Shown piece after piece: positions 24,351 to 37,437 of a DNA stretch of 64,000 nucleotides. The number at the start of each line of letters is the position of its first letter. The first letter of the stretch is position 1. Source of the stretch: Kitasatospora aureofaciens (lineage in GTDB: Bacteria > Actinomycetota > Actinomycetes > Streptomycetales > Streptomycetaceae); contig JODU01000013.1 in NCBI GenBank assembly GCA_000720845.1, positions 1 through 64,000 of the forward strand. The letters are read 5' to 3'. A model generated the notes under the pieces. That model was not told the origin of the DNA. It ran no database searches and was given only the letters and a program-made list of their open reading frames with translations. The position numbers were made by a program, and so were the translations under genes.

Positions 24351-24402
24351 ACGGGGCCCCGCTTGCCGCCATTCCCGCGGCGGGGCCCGTCTCACGATGC
24401 GG

Positions 24403-26697
<2,295 letters not shown>

Positions 26698-26739
26698 CGG
26701 GGGATCGCCTCTCGTTCGCCGTGTTTCCGTACGGGGCTC

Positions 26740-27254
26740 TCAGCCCACGGGCCAGACCGCCACCCGACTGCGCGGCGGCTCCGCTTCCCCGGGCCGCACC
26801 TGGCCGCCCCGGATGGTCCCCCGCCAGGCGCCGCTCGCCTCACCGTGTCCTTCGATGTACGCCTTGAAGTGCGCGAGTTCGCGCCGTACGACCCGGTCGG
26901 CGGCCCCGGGGACCACGGTGAGCAGGCCCCTGGGACCGCGCGGCTCGGCCGACAGCCGCACGGTCACCGCCGTGCGGTCCTGCCCGGTGGGCCGGAACGT
27001 CACCTCGCCCCGGTGGCCGTGGCGTTGCCCGAGGCTGCGCCAGGTCAGGTGCGAGTCGGGCACCTGGTCCACGATCTCGGTCGCGAACTCCCGGCAGACC
27101 GGGCCGAGGCCGACGACCCACAGCGTCACGGCCGGCCTGATCTGCTCCACCCGCTTCACGGTGGTCATGAACCGCGGGAAGCACTCGAACTGGGTCCACT
27201 GGTCGTACGCGGTGCGCACGGGTACGGCGATCTCGATCGTCTCCTCGACGGTGT

Positions 27255-27258
<4 letters not shown>
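26740..27258 (-). CDS. SRPBCC (START-like) protein
   Basis: A 172-residue protein of the SRPBCC fold, polyketide-cyclase/dehydrase-like. It starts V-E-E-T-I-E-I-A-V-P-V-R-T-A-Y-D-Q-W-T-Q-F, then F-P-R-F-M-T-T-V-K-R-V, and has the long C-terminal helix with F-K-A-Y-I-E-G. The fold binds hydrophobic ligands. In actinomycetes similar proteins accompany stress operons, often without a known ligand. The start overlaps the Clp ATPase stop as ATGA, so it is translationally coupled. A 35-residue Gly/Pro/Arg-rich tail follows the domain. Confidence 0.87.
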
Positions 27259-29768
<2,510 letters not shown>

Positions 29769-29892
29769 GACAGCTCCTGGGGCGGTGGCGAGTCGCTTCC
29801 ACCGAAACCCCCGGGCGGCGGCTCCGCAAGCGGAGCGGCCGCCGCGCGGCGGCCCGGAGGCGTTGTCAGTGGTGGGCGGCATGATTTCGGCC

Positions 29893-31983
29893 ATGACTAC
29901 TCCCGCAGCAGTGATCGTCGACGCGGCCGCCTACGCCCAGGCGGTCGAGGACGCCGCGCGCGCGGCCGCCGCCTACTACGCGGGCGCCTCCTCCCCGCTG
30001 GACGACGACGCCTACGACCGGCTGGCGAGAGGGATCGCCGCGTGGGAGGCCGAGCACCCGGGCGAGGTGCTGCCCGACTCCCCCACCGGCAAGGTCGCCG
30101 GCGGCGCGGCCGTGGGGGACGTGCCGCACTCGGTGCCGATGCTCAGCCTGGACAACGTGTTCTCGCCGGAGGAGTTCACCGCCTGGACGACGTCCCTGGC
30201 CCGGCGCGTCGGTCGCGAGGTCACCCGGTTCGCCGTGGGCCCCAAGCTGGACGGCCTCGCGGTCGCCGCCCGCTACCGCGAGGGCCGCCTCACCCGGCTG
30301 ATCACCCGGGGCGACGGCACGGCCGGTGAGGACGTCTCGCACGCCATCGGCACCGTGGAGGGGCTGCCGGAGCGGCTGGCCGAGCCGGTGACCGTCGAGG
30401 TGCGCGGCGAGATCCTGATGACGACGGCCCAGTTCGAGCACGCCAACGAGGTGCGCATCCGGCACGGCGGGCAGCCCTTCGCCAACCCGCGCAACGCGGC
30501 CGCGGGCACCCTGCGAGCCAGGGAACGCGCCTACACGGTGCCGATGACGTTCTTCGGGTACGGCCTGCTGGCCCTGCCCGGCACCGGCCCGGGGCTCGCC
30601 GGGCGGCTCGACGAGCCGGCGTACGGCGAGCTGATGAGGACGGCGGCCGGGCTCGGCGTGCACACCAGCGCCGGCACCGCGGTCCCCGACGTGGTGGTCG
30701 AGACGCCCGAGCAGGTGGTGGCCCGGGTCCAGGAGATCGCCGCGCTCCGTGCCGAGCTGCCGTTCGGCATCGACGGGGTCGTCGTCAAGGCCGACCTCGC
30801 AGCCGACCGGATGGCCGCCGGGTCGGGCTCGCGGGCCCCGCGCTGGGCGATCGCGTACAAGCTCCCGGCCATCGAGAAGATCACCCGGCTGCTCGGGGTG
30901 GAGTGGAACGTGGGCCGCACCGGCGTCATCGCCCCACGCGGCGTCCTGGAACCGGTCGTCATCGAGGGCTCCACGATCACCTACGCCACGCTGCACAATC
31001 CGGCCGACATCACCCGTCGCGGCCTGCGGCTGGGCGACCACGTCATGGTGCACCGCGCCGGTGACGTCATCCCCCGCATCGAGGCGCCGGTCGCGCATCT
31101 GCGGACGGGCGGGGAAGAGCCCATCGTCTTCCCCGAGGCGTGTCCGCGCTGCGGCTCGGACATCGACAGGAGCGAGGAACGCTGGCGGTGCGCGCAGGGC
31201 CGCAACTGCCACCTGGTCGCCTCCCTCGCCTACGCCGCCGGCCGCGACCAGCTCGACATCGAGGGCCTGGGCACCACCCGCGTGGTCCAGCTCGTCGAGG
31301 CGGGGCTCGTCGCCGACCTGGCCGACCTGTTCCTGCTCGGGCGCGAGCGGTTGCTCACCATGGAGCGGATGGGCGAGACCAGCACCGACAACCTGCTCGC
31401 CGCGCTCGCCCGGGCCAAGGAGCAGCCGCTGTCCCGGGTGCTGTGCGCGCTGGGTGTCCGGGGTACCGGCCGGTCCATGTCCCGCCGCATCGCCCGGTAC
31501 TTCGCCACCATGGACCACATACGCGCCGCCGACGCCGTGGCCATGCAGCGGGTCGACGGCATCGGGGCGGAGAAGGCGTCCTCCGTGGTCGCGGAGATCG
31601 CCGAACTCGCTCCGCTCATCGACAAGCTCGCCGCCGCCGGCGTCAACATGACCGAGCCCGGCGCGACGCCTCCCCCGCCCGCCGACGCGGACGGCGAGGG
31701 CGGGGCGGCACCCGCCGCGGCGGCGGACGGCGGCCCGCTGGCGGGCATGAAGGTGGTCGTCACCGGCGCGATGACCGGAGATCTGGAACGGCTCAGCCGC
31801 AACGAGATGAACGAACTCGTCGAGCGGGCGGGCGGACGCTCCTCCTCCAGCGTCTCCAAGAACACGACGCTCGTCGTCGCGGGCGAGGGAGCGGGCTCGA
31901 AGCGGGCCAAGGCGGAGCAGCTGGGCATCCGGCTGGCCACCCCGGAGGAGTTCGCCGCGCTCGTCGCCGACCTGCTCGGCTGA
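29893..31983 (+). CDS. ligA: NAD-dependent DNA ligase
   Basis: A roughly 696-residue bacterial DNA ligase that seals nicks using NAD+. The NMN-binding Ia region covers residues 1-75. The adenylation domain holds the active-site lysine in G-P-K-L-D-G-L-A. The OB fold includes N-V-G-R-T-G-V-I-A-P. A Cys4 zinc finger (C-P-R-C-G ... W-R-C-A-Q-G-R-N-C-H) has a longer last spacing than usual. HhH repeats and a C-terminal BRCT domain (G-M-K-V-V-V-T-G) complete it, after an Ala/Pro-rich linker. ATG 29881 is an alternative start. Its divergence from a chaperone operon and its sequence drift suggest an accessory ligase, but the number of copies in the genome cannot be seen here. Confidence 0.92.
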   Translation: MTTPAAVIVDAAAYAQAVEDAARAAAAYYAGASSPLDDDAYDRLARGIAAWEAEHPGEVLPDSPTGKVAGGAAVGDVPHSVPMLSLDNVFSPEEFTAWTTSLARRVGREVTRFAVGPKLDGLAVAARYREGRLTRLITRGDGTAGEDVSHAIGTVEGLPERLAEPVTVEVRGEILMTTAQFEHANEVRIRHGGQPFANPRNAAAGTLRARERAYTVPMTFFGYGLLALPGTGPGLAGRLDEPAYGELMRTAAGLGVHTSAGTAVPDVVVETPEQVVARVQEIAALRAELPFGIDGVVVKADLAADRMAAGSGSRAPRWAIAYKLPAIEKITRLLGVEWNVGRTGVIAPRGVLEPVVIEGSTITYATLHNPADITRRGLRLGDHVMVHRAGDVIPRIEAPVAHLRTGGEEPIVFPEACPRCGSDIDRSEERWRCAQGRNCHLVASLAYAAGRDQLDIEGLGTTRVVQLVEAGLVADLADLFLLGRERLLTMERMGETSTDNLLAALARAKEQPLSRVLCALGVRGTGRSMSRRIARYFATMDHIRAADAVAMQRVDGIGAEKASSVVAEIAELAPLIDKLAAAGVNMTEPGATPPPPADADGEGGAAPAAAADGGPLAGMKVVVTGAMTGDLERLSRNEMNELVERAGGRSSSSVSKNTTLVVAGEGAGSKRAKAEQLGIRLATPEEFAALVADLLG

Positions 31984-32003
31984 GCCCACGCGCGCCTGTG
32001 CGA

Positions 32004-32024
32004 GGGGGTGTTGGTGACACCCCC
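32004..32024 (+). terminator. Terminator after ligA
   Basis: GGGGGTGT (32004-32011), five-base loop, ACACCCCC (32017-32024), 20 bases after the ligase stop. Confidence 0.75.
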
Positions 32025-32134
32025 GGGCCGGGGGCCAGTCCCACTGATCTTCCTTTGGGGTCCTGGAAGGGTCGTCGGTGAACGGACACCGTCCGCCCGC
32101 CGCCGTCGGGCGGCCACGAACAGGGGGAAGACCC

Positions 32135-33244
32135 ATGCACCGCAAGCGCCTCGCCGCCGCAGTCCTGCTCGCCGCCGCACTCACCGGGGCCCTCGCGCCC
32201 GCGGCGGCGGCCCACCCGGCCCACCGCCCCGACCCCGTGCAGCGTCAACTGGACCTGCTCACCGCACGCGACGGCGTACCGGGCGCGCTCGCGTACGACG
32301 GCAGGACGACCCGCACCTCGGGCGTCGCGGACCTGGACTCGGGCCGGCCGATGGCCGACGAGCGGGGCCGGTTCCGGCTCGCCAGCGACACCAAGGCGTT
32401 CACCGCGACCGCGGTGATGCGGCTGGTGGCGGACGGCCGGCTCGGCCTCGACGACCGCGCGGGCTCCTCCGTGCCGCAGCTGGCGGACAGCACCATCACC
32501 GTACGGCAGTTGCTGAAGCAGACCAGCGGGCTGCCGGAGTACTCGGCGCTGGTGGACTGGACCCGGCCGGGGACGCCCGAGGACTACCTGGCCCTGGCCC
32601 TCGACTCGGACCCCGTCTTCGAACCCGGCACCGACTGGGGCTACTCCAACACCAACTACCTGGTCCTCGGCATGGTGATCGACCAGGTGTCCGGGGTCGG
32701 CTTCCGCACCTACGTCGAGCGCACGGTCCTGCGCCCGCTGCACCTGGACGACACCTACTGGCCCGCGCCCGGGGAGCTGGACCTGCGCGGCCCGCACGCC
32801 CGGAACTACGGCGTCCATCCCGCGCACCCGCAGGACGGCAGGGTGGACGTGACCGAGCTGCCGGGTCACGAGTTCGGCGCGTCCGGCGGCCTCGTGTCCA
32901 CCCCCGTCGACCTCAACGCCTTCTGGGACGGCCTGTTCGGCGGCCGGCTGCTGCCCGCCTGGGCGGTACGCCTGATGACGCGGGACACCACCGACATCGG
33001 CAGCCGCGACGTCTACCCGGCGGGCAGCCGCTACGGGTACGGCCTCGCCTCGGTCCCGCTCAGCTGCGGCGGCGTCTACTGGGGCCATGGCGACGATCTG
33101 CCCGGCGGTTCGGTGGGCGGCGGCCGGGCCACGGGCGGCCGGGGCACCGTGACCGTCTACACCACGACCTGGGCGGCCGAGGGCGACAGCCTGCGTCACC
33201 TCCAGGGCGCCGTGGACGCGGCCCTGTGCGCCGAGCGGCGCTGA
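32135..33244 (+). CDS. Secreted serine hydrolase (beta-lactamase/DD-peptidase fold)
   Basis: A 369-residue exported protein of the class C beta-lactamase / D-alanyl-D-alanine carboxypeptidase family. Residues 1-27 are a Sec signal peptide with A-A-A-A cleavage region. The S-x-x-K motif S-D-T-K is at residues 84-87, the second motif Y-S-N is near residue 171, and an H-G-D replaces K-T-G near residue 316. These are the three catalytic elements of the fold. A role in peptidoglycan trimming or ester/amide hydrolysis outside the cell is likely; true beta-lactamase activity cannot be inferred. GGGGAAG precedes the ATG. Confidence 0.88.
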   Translation: MHRKRLAAAVLLAAALTGALAPAAAAHPAHRPDPVQRQLDLLTARDGVPGALAYDGRTTRTSGVADLDSGRPMADERGRFRLASDTKAFTATAVMRLVADGRLGLDDRAGSSVPQLADSTITVRQLLKQTSGLPEYSALVDWTRPGTPEDYLALALDSDPVFEPGTDWGYSNTNYLVLGMVIDQVSGVGFRTYVERTVLRPLHLDDTYWPAPGELDLRGPHARNYGVHPAHPQDGRVDVTELPGHEFGASGGLVSTPVDLNAFWDGLFGGRLLPAWAVRLMTRDTTDIGSRDVYPAGSRYGYGLASVPLSCGGVYWGHGDDLPGGSVGGGRATGGRGTVTVYTTTWAAEGDSLRHLQGAVDAALCAERR

Positions 33245-33271
33245 CCCGCGTCCCCTGAGACGGCGGCCGAT

Positions 33272-33307
33272 CAGGAGTGTACGTTCGTACGCCCTGGCGG
33301 GTAGGCT
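33272..33307 (+). promoter_or_regulatory. TetR-type operator and leaderless promoter of the MFS gene
   Basis: GTACGTTCGTAC (perfect GTACG/CGTAC arms around TT) lies within a 21-base block at 33272-33292 that is repeated exactly at 34584-34604. Downstream, TAGGCT (33302-33307) is a -10 hexamer seven bases before the ATG at 33315. The operator covers the -35 and spacer, so binding would block transcription. Confidence 0.68.
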
Positions 33308-33314
33308 CCCGCGC

Positions 33315-34529
33315 ATGACTGTTGACGTACTGCGCCGGCCCGCCCCGGCCGATCGGCGGGCTCGCCTGGCCGTCGCCGTGCTGTTCTTCACCAACGGGGC
33401 GCTGTTCGCCAACCTGCTGCCGAGGTATCCGCAGATCAAGGCGGACCTCGGTATGGGGAACGCCGCCTACGGACTGGCCGTTGCGGCGTTCCCGGCGGGG
33501 GCCATCACGGCCGGGCTCGCGGCCGGGGTCCTGGTGCGCCGGTTCGGTTCGGCGCGGGTCGCGGTCGGCGGCACGCTGCTGACCGGCGTGGGCATCCTCG
33601 CCGCCGGCCTCGCGGACTCGGTGGCGGTTTTCGCGGGGGCACTGTTCCTCGCGGGGGCGATGGACGCCTTCACCGACGTCGCGCAGAACGCCCACGGTCT
33701 GCGGGTGCAGCGCCGCTACGGACGTTCCATCATCAACTCCTTCCACGCCATCTGGTCCATCGGCGCCGTCACCGGCGGTTCCATGGCCGCCGCCGCGATC
33801 GCGCTCGGCGTCTCGCGCGGCCCGCACCTGCTCTTCTCGGCCGTGGTGTTCGCGATCGCGGCGTGCGTCGCCCTGCGCTACTGCCTGCCGGGCCCGGAGA
33901 CCGAGACGGAACCGGCCGCCGAGACCGGCGCCGAGGACCGCGCGCCGCTGCCGGTGCGGGCCCCGGCGGCTGCCCTGCGCACCGGCTGGGTGCTGGCCGC
34001 GCTCGTCCTCATCGCCACGGCCGGCACCCTCGTCGAGGACGCGGGCATGTCCTGGGCCACCCTCTACCTCTCCGACTCACTGCACGCGACGGCGGCGCTG
34101 GCCGCGTCCGGGTATGTCGCCCTGGTCGGCGCGCAGTTCGTCGGCCGCATCGTCGGCGACCGGCTGGTGGACCGCTTCGGCCAGCGCGCGGTGGCCCGCT
34201 CCGGCGCTCTGATCGCGGCGGTCGGCATGGGCCTGGCGCTGGCCGTGCCGACGGTGCCGGGCACGGTCCTCGGGTTCGCCGCGGCCGGGTTCGGGGTGGC
34301 GACGCTGGTACCGGCGGCCATGCACGAGGCCGACGAACTGCCCGGCCTCAAGCCCGGGTCGGGGCTGACCCTCGTCTCCTGGCTGATGCGGCTCGGCTTC
34401 CTGCTCTCGCCGCCGGTCGTGGGCCTGGTCGCCGACGCGACGAGCCTGCGGGTGGGCCTGCTGGTGGTGCCGCTCGCGGGGCTCCTCGTGCTCCTGTGCG
34501 CGGGAGTGCTCCGGCCCCGGCGCCGCTGA
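33315..34529 (+). CDS. MFS transporter (FucP/YbjJ-like)
   Basis: A 404-residue twelve-helix major facilitator. Helix 1 reads V-L-F-F-T-N-G-A-L-F-A-N-L-L-P-R-Y-P-Q-I-K, typical of the YbjJ/inner-membrane MFS group. Motif A-like R-R-F-G-S-A-R-V follows helix 2 and a second R-L-V-D-R-F-G is in the C-terminal half. An acidic Glu/Thr loop separates the two bundles. No ribosome site precedes the ATG; the transcript is probably leaderless. It shares its operator and promoter layout with the acetyltransferase gene, so both are predicted targets of the TetR protein encoded downstream. Substrate unknown. Confidence 0.85.
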   Translation: MTVDVLRRPAPADRRARLAVAVLFFTNGALFANLLPRYPQIKADLGMGNAAYGLAVAAFPAGAITAGLAAGVLVRRFGSARVAVGGTLLTGVGILAAGLADSVAVFAGALFLAGAMDAFTDVAQNAHGLRVQRRYGRSIINSFHAIWSIGAVTGGSMAAAAIALGVSRGPHLLFSAVVFAIAACVALRYCLPGPETETEPAAETGAEDRAPLPVRAPAAALRTGWVLAALVLIATAGTLVEDAGMSWATLYLSDSLHATAALAASGYVALVGAQFVGRIVGDRLVDRFGQRAVARSGALIAAVGMGLALAVPTVPGTVLGFAAAGFGVATLVPAAMHEADELPGLKPGSGLTLVSWLMRLGFLLSPPVVGLVADATSLRVGLLVVPLAGLLVLLCAGVLRPRRR

Positions 34530-34583
34530 GCCGTACGGCCGCTCCGCACGGCCCCGCCACGCGGCCACGCCACACGGCCCGTC

Positions 34584-34619
34584 CAGGAGTGTACGTTCGT
34601 ACGCTTTGAGGGATAGGAT
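34584..34619 (+). promoter_or_regulatory. Second identical operator and leaderless promoter
   Basis: The 21-base block of 33272-33292 recurs exactly at 34584-34604, again with the GTACGTTCGTAC dyad. TAGGAT (34614-34619) then lies seven bases before the ATG at 34627. Spacing from dyad to -10 is the same in both copies, which is strong evidence for shared control. Confidence 0.72.
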
Positions 34620-34626
34620 CGGACGC

Positions 34627-35208
34627 ATGCCGACGGACCACTTCGCGGGCGACTCCCGCACCAATCTCGAACGCATGCTGGCGGGCGACCTCTACATCGC
34701 CGACGACCCGGAGATCGCCCGCAGGCAGCAGCAGGCCGTGCGGCTGGCCGCCCGCTACCAGGCGGCCTACGCGGAGGACGCCGAGGCCGCCCGCCCGCTC
34801 CTCGCGGAGCTGCTCGGCTCGCTGGGTACCGAGGCCCAGGTGCGGCCGCCGCTGTACGTCGACTACGGCAGCAACATCACCGTCGGGGCGCGCACCTTCG
34901 TCAACTACAACCTGACGGCGCTGGACGTCGCGGCGATCACCATCGGCGAGGACTGCCAGATCGGGCCGAACGTCCAGTTGCTGACCCCGACGCATCCCCT
35001 GGAGCCCGGCCCCCGGCGGGACAAGCTGGAGGCCGCCCGCCCGATCGTCATCGGCGACAACGTCTGGCTGGGCGGGGGCGCGATCGTGCTGCCGGGCGTG
35101 ACCATCGGGGACAACGCGGTGATCGGCGCGGGTGCGGTCGTCACCAAGGACGTGCCGGCGAACGTCGTGGCCGTCGGCAACCCCGCCCGGCCGGTACGGA
35201 ACGTGTGA
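34627..35208 (+). CDS. Maltose/galactoside O-acetyltransferase family protein
   Basis: A 193-residue acetyltransferase of the Maa/LacA/NodL type. The N-terminal Mac segment (R-M-L-A-G-D-L-Y-I-A-D-D-P-E) is followed by a left-handed beta helix of hexapeptide repeats. The helix carries N-Y-N-L-T-A-L-D, I-G-P-N-V-Q-L-L-T-P-T-H-P-L with the catalytic His, and the closing P-A-N-V-V-A-V-G-N-P-A-R. It transfers acetyl from acetyl-CoA to sugar hydroxyls, possibly for detoxification or export. It forms an operon with the TetR gene nine bases downstream and is preceded by the duplicated operator. Confidence 0.9.
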   Translation: MPTDHFAGDSRTNLERMLAGDLYIADDPEIARRQQQAVRLAARYQAAYAEDAEAARPLLAELLGSLGTEAQVRPPLYVDYGSNITVGARTFVNYNLTALDVAAITIGEDCQIGPNVQLLTPTHPLEPGPRRDKLEAARPIVIGDNVWLGGGAIVLPGVTIGDNAVIGAGAVVTKDVPANVVAVGNPARPVRNV

Positions 35209-35218
35209 GTCTTCTCCC

Positions 35219-35791
35219 ATGGCAACCGGACACACGGACCCGCAGCGGCGGGAGCGCATCCTCGCGGCCACCCTGGACCTGATCGCCGAGGAGGGCATCG
35301 CCCGCGTCTCCCACCGGCGGATCGCGCAGCGCGCGGGGGTGCCGCTCGGCTCGATGACGTATCACTTCAGCGGCATCGAGCAGCTGCTGCGGGAGGCGTT
35401 CGGCCGGTTCACCGACCACATCGTCGCGGTCTTCGACGAGCATCTCGGCGCCGCCGCCGACCGCGACGGGGCCCGGGCGGCGGTGGCCGACCTCGTGCAC
35501 GAGCTGTCCGAGGACAGCCAGCGGGACCTGGTGCTCACTCAGGAGCTGTACACGCTCGCCGCGCGCCAGCCGGCCTACCGGGAGCTGACCCACGAGTGGA
35601 TGCGCCGCAGCCGGGTCCACCTGGAGAAGCACTTCGACCCGGACACGGCCCGCCAGCTCGACGCCCTCATCGAGGGCCTGACGCTGCACCGCGCCCTGGC
35701 CCGGGAGCCGCACGGCCGCGCCCTCACCCTGGAGGCCATCGCCCGGATCACCACCACGGACCGGCACGCCGGGGGCGGCGACACCCCCTAG
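35219..35791 (+). CDS. TetR-family regulator (controls MFS and acetyltransferase)
   Basis: A 190-residue TetR repressor. The HTH at residues 10-55 includes V-S-H-R-R-I-A-Q-R-A-G-V-P-L-G-S-M-T-Y-H-F with the Y-H-F end. The C-terminal domain carries L-T-Q-E-L-Y-T-L-A-A-R, a pattern found in the TetR_C group near sugar-efflux genes. It is the second gene after the operator-bearing acetyltransferase promoter, so it is probably autorepressed. The two identical GTACGTTCGTAC sites fit a TetR dimer. The ribosome site is poor, so translation may depend on the upstream gene. Confidence 0.9.
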   Translation: MATGHTDPQRRERILAATLDLIAEEGIARVSHRRIAQRAGVPLGSMTYHFSGIEQLLREAFGRFTDHIVAVFDEHLGAAADRDGARAAVADLVHELSEDSQRDLVLTQELYTLAARQPAYRELTHEWMRRSRVHLEKHFDPDTARQLDALIEGLTLHRALAREPHGRALTLEAIARITTTDRHAGGGDTP

Positions 35792-35793
35792 CA

Positions 35794-35832
35794 GCCCGTG
35801 CGGCGCGGGCCTGACCCCCGCGCCGCACGGGC
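35794..35832. terminator. Very strong bidirectional terminator
   Basis: A 16-base perfect stem: GCCCGTGCGGCGCGGG (35794-35809) and CCCGCGCCGCACGGGC (35817-35832) with a seven-base loop. It separates the convergent TetR and YeeE/YedE genes. Confidence 0.92.
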
Positions 35833-35840
35833 ATCCCCCG

Positions 35841-37139
35841 TCAGCAGACGCCGTCGCCCGGCTTGGGGTTGCCCAGGCCGAACAGGGGCCGCAGTTTGAG
35901 GCCCACCCAGGTGCCGGCCAGCGCGAAGACGCCCCAGAGCCAGCCGCTGAGGCTGCCCGAGGCGATGCCCGCCAGGTAGGCGCCGATGTTGCAGCCGCCG
36001 GCCAGCCGGGCGCCGATGCCCATCAGCACGCCGCCGAGCACCGCCGCGACAGCGGTACGCCAGGGGATGCCCCGGTGCAGCGCCCACGTGCCGCCGAGCG
36101 AGGCGGCGACGGCCGCGCCGATCATGATGCCGATGTCGGTGAGGCTGGTCTTGTCGGCGAGCACCGGACCGGCCAGCATCTCGGCGTTGCCGGGCCGCTG
36201 CCACCAGGTCCAGTTCTCCGGGTGGCCGCCGAGCGCGCCGACCAGCTCCGAGCCCCACAGGCTGAAGGCGCTGGTGACTCCCCAGGCGCCGCCGGAGACC
36301 AGCAGGACGCCCGCGCCGAGCACGGCCAGCGCGAGGGCGCCGACGGCCAGCGGCCAGGAGCCGCGGACGGCACGGACGGCCGCCCGGCGCGCCGAGGGCA
36401 CGGCACCCAGCGGCGGCGGGTTGCGGCGGGCCTGGACACGGCGGCTGACCAGCACCACGAGGAGCAGCGCGACGACGGTCACGGCCCAGGAACCGAACCA
36501 GCCGATGTGCTCGGACAGCACGACGGGCTCCCAGGCCGGGAGGTCCTTCCACAGGTCGAACTGCCAGGCGGCCAGCGTGGCGCCGGCGACGAAACCGCCC
36601 AGGGTCAGCACGATCGAGGTCTGTCCCGAGCCGACCGCGAAGAGGGTGCCCGAGGCGCAGGCGCCGCCGAGCTGCATGCCGATCGCGAAGAGCGCCGACC
36701 CGGCGAACAGGCCGACGCCGATGGGTCCGGCGGACGGCGCGGGCTGGGAGCCGAACAGCCCGGTCTCCGTACCGATGACGAGCGCGAACAGGGTGGCCGT
36801 GGTGCCGAGGAGCAGGGCGTGCGCCCGCAGCCCGGTGCCGTTGCCGACGGCGACCAGCTGCCGCCAGGCGGAGGTGAAGCCGAACCGGGAGTGGAAGAGG
36901 GCGACGCCCAGACCGAGACCGAGCAGGAGCAGCACGCCGGGCTTGGCGCCGTGCGCGGACCACACGTACGCGGTCAGGGCGGCGGCGAGCAGCCCGGACA
37001 CGGCGAGCGGTGTGCGCCGCACCGGCGGCAGGGGCGGGGCCTCGGGCCGCGCCGAGGAGGTGGGCGAGGGAGCGAACAGCGGGGCGGACGCGCGCGAGGG
37101 CGCGGCCGGGGACGACCCGGCAGGGGGTGCGGTGGTCAC
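35841..37139 (-). CDS. YeeE/YedE-family sulfur (thiosulfate) transporter
   Basis: A 432-residue membrane protein of the YeeE/YedE family. Members such as YeeE/TsuA import thiosulfate or related sulfane sulfur through a chain of cysteines. Two family signatures are present: G-G-A-C-A-S-G-T-L-F in the first half and G-G-C-N-I-G-A-Y-L-A-G in the second, each carrying its membrane Cys. Eight or more hydrophobic helices follow an N-terminal Pro/Ala-rich tail of about 45 residues, and the chain ends in Cys. The GTG at 37139 has GGAG eight bases upstream. It converges on the TetR gene and is preceded by a Cys-rich leader ORF, which suggests sulfur-responsive control. Confidence 0.88.
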   Translation of the reverse strand: MTTAPPAGSSPAAPSRASAPLFAPSPTSSARPEAPPLPPVRRTPLAVSGLLAAALTAYVWSAHGAKPGVLLLLGLGLGVALFHSRFGFTSAWRQLVAVGNGTGLRAHALLLGTTATLFALVIGTETGLFGSQPAPSAGPIGVGLFAGSALFAIGMQLGGACASGTLFAVGSGQTSIVLTLGGFVAGATLAAWQFDLWKDLPAWEPVVLSEHIGWFGSWAVTVVALLLVVLVSRRVQARRNPPPLGAVPSARRAAVRAVRGSWPLAVGALALAVLGAGVLLVSGGAWGVTSAFSLWGSELVGALGGHPENWTWWQRPGNAEMLAGPVLADKTSLTDIGIMIGAAVAASLGGTWALHRGIPWRTAVAAVLGGVLMGIGARLAGGCNIGAYLAGIASGSLSGWLWGVFALAGTWVGLKLRPLFGLGNPKPGDGVC

Positions 37140-37212
37140 GGAAGGATCTCCGGGGTGGTGTGCACGGGGACGGCGGGCGCTGGCGGACCGGCGGCGCGGC
37201 TGGTCCGGGGGC

Positions 37213-37296
37213 TCAGCGGCGACAGAGGCCGTCGTCGACGCACCACGCCGAGCACGCGAAGAGCGCGAGGCACAGCAGCGGAGCCGATGCATACAT
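37213..37296 (-). CDS. 27-codon Cys-rich leader ORF upstream of the YeeE/YedE gene
   Basis: A short ORF begins M-Y-A-S-A-P-L-L-C-L-A-L-F-A-C and ends C-V-D-D-G-L-C-R-R, with cysteines at positions 9, 15, 19 and 25. It stops 73 bases before the transporter start. A -10 hexamer TATATT lies exactly seven bases before its ATG, the leaderless geometry, so the transcript would begin at this ORF. Four Cys codons in 27 are striking in front of a sulfur transporter and suggest a Cys-sensing attenuator. A short membrane peptide is the alternative. No homologue is recognised. Confidence 0.5.
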   Translation of the reverse strand: MYASAPLLCLALFACSAWCVDDGLCRR

Positions 37297-37303
37297 GCGT
37301 ACG

Positions 37304-37309
37304 AATATA
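37304..37309 (-). promoter_or_regulatory. -10 element of the leader ORF / YeeE transcript
   Basis: TATATT on the minus strand, seven bases upstream of the leader ATG at 37296. It is flanked by CGTACG and by the imperfect inverted pair TATAC/GCATAC, which could be an operator. No clear -35 is seen. Confidence 0.5.
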
Positions 37310-37437
37310 CGGAGGAGTGCGCTCCGGATGCCACGCCGTCTCGCCATGCGGATGGCGGACGGCGTGACATCCGGGTCTTTCCGGCCTTTCCGTGCCCTTC
37401 CGTGGACGTCCGTGTCCGTCCGTGTCTTTCCGGCCGG

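Noticed and set aside
37385..37437. Repeated TTCCGTG/GTCCGT pyrimidine-rich tracts downstream of htpG.
   Set aside because: Short, irregular and without symmetry; they look like low-complexity intergenic sequence rather than a repeat element or CRISPR.
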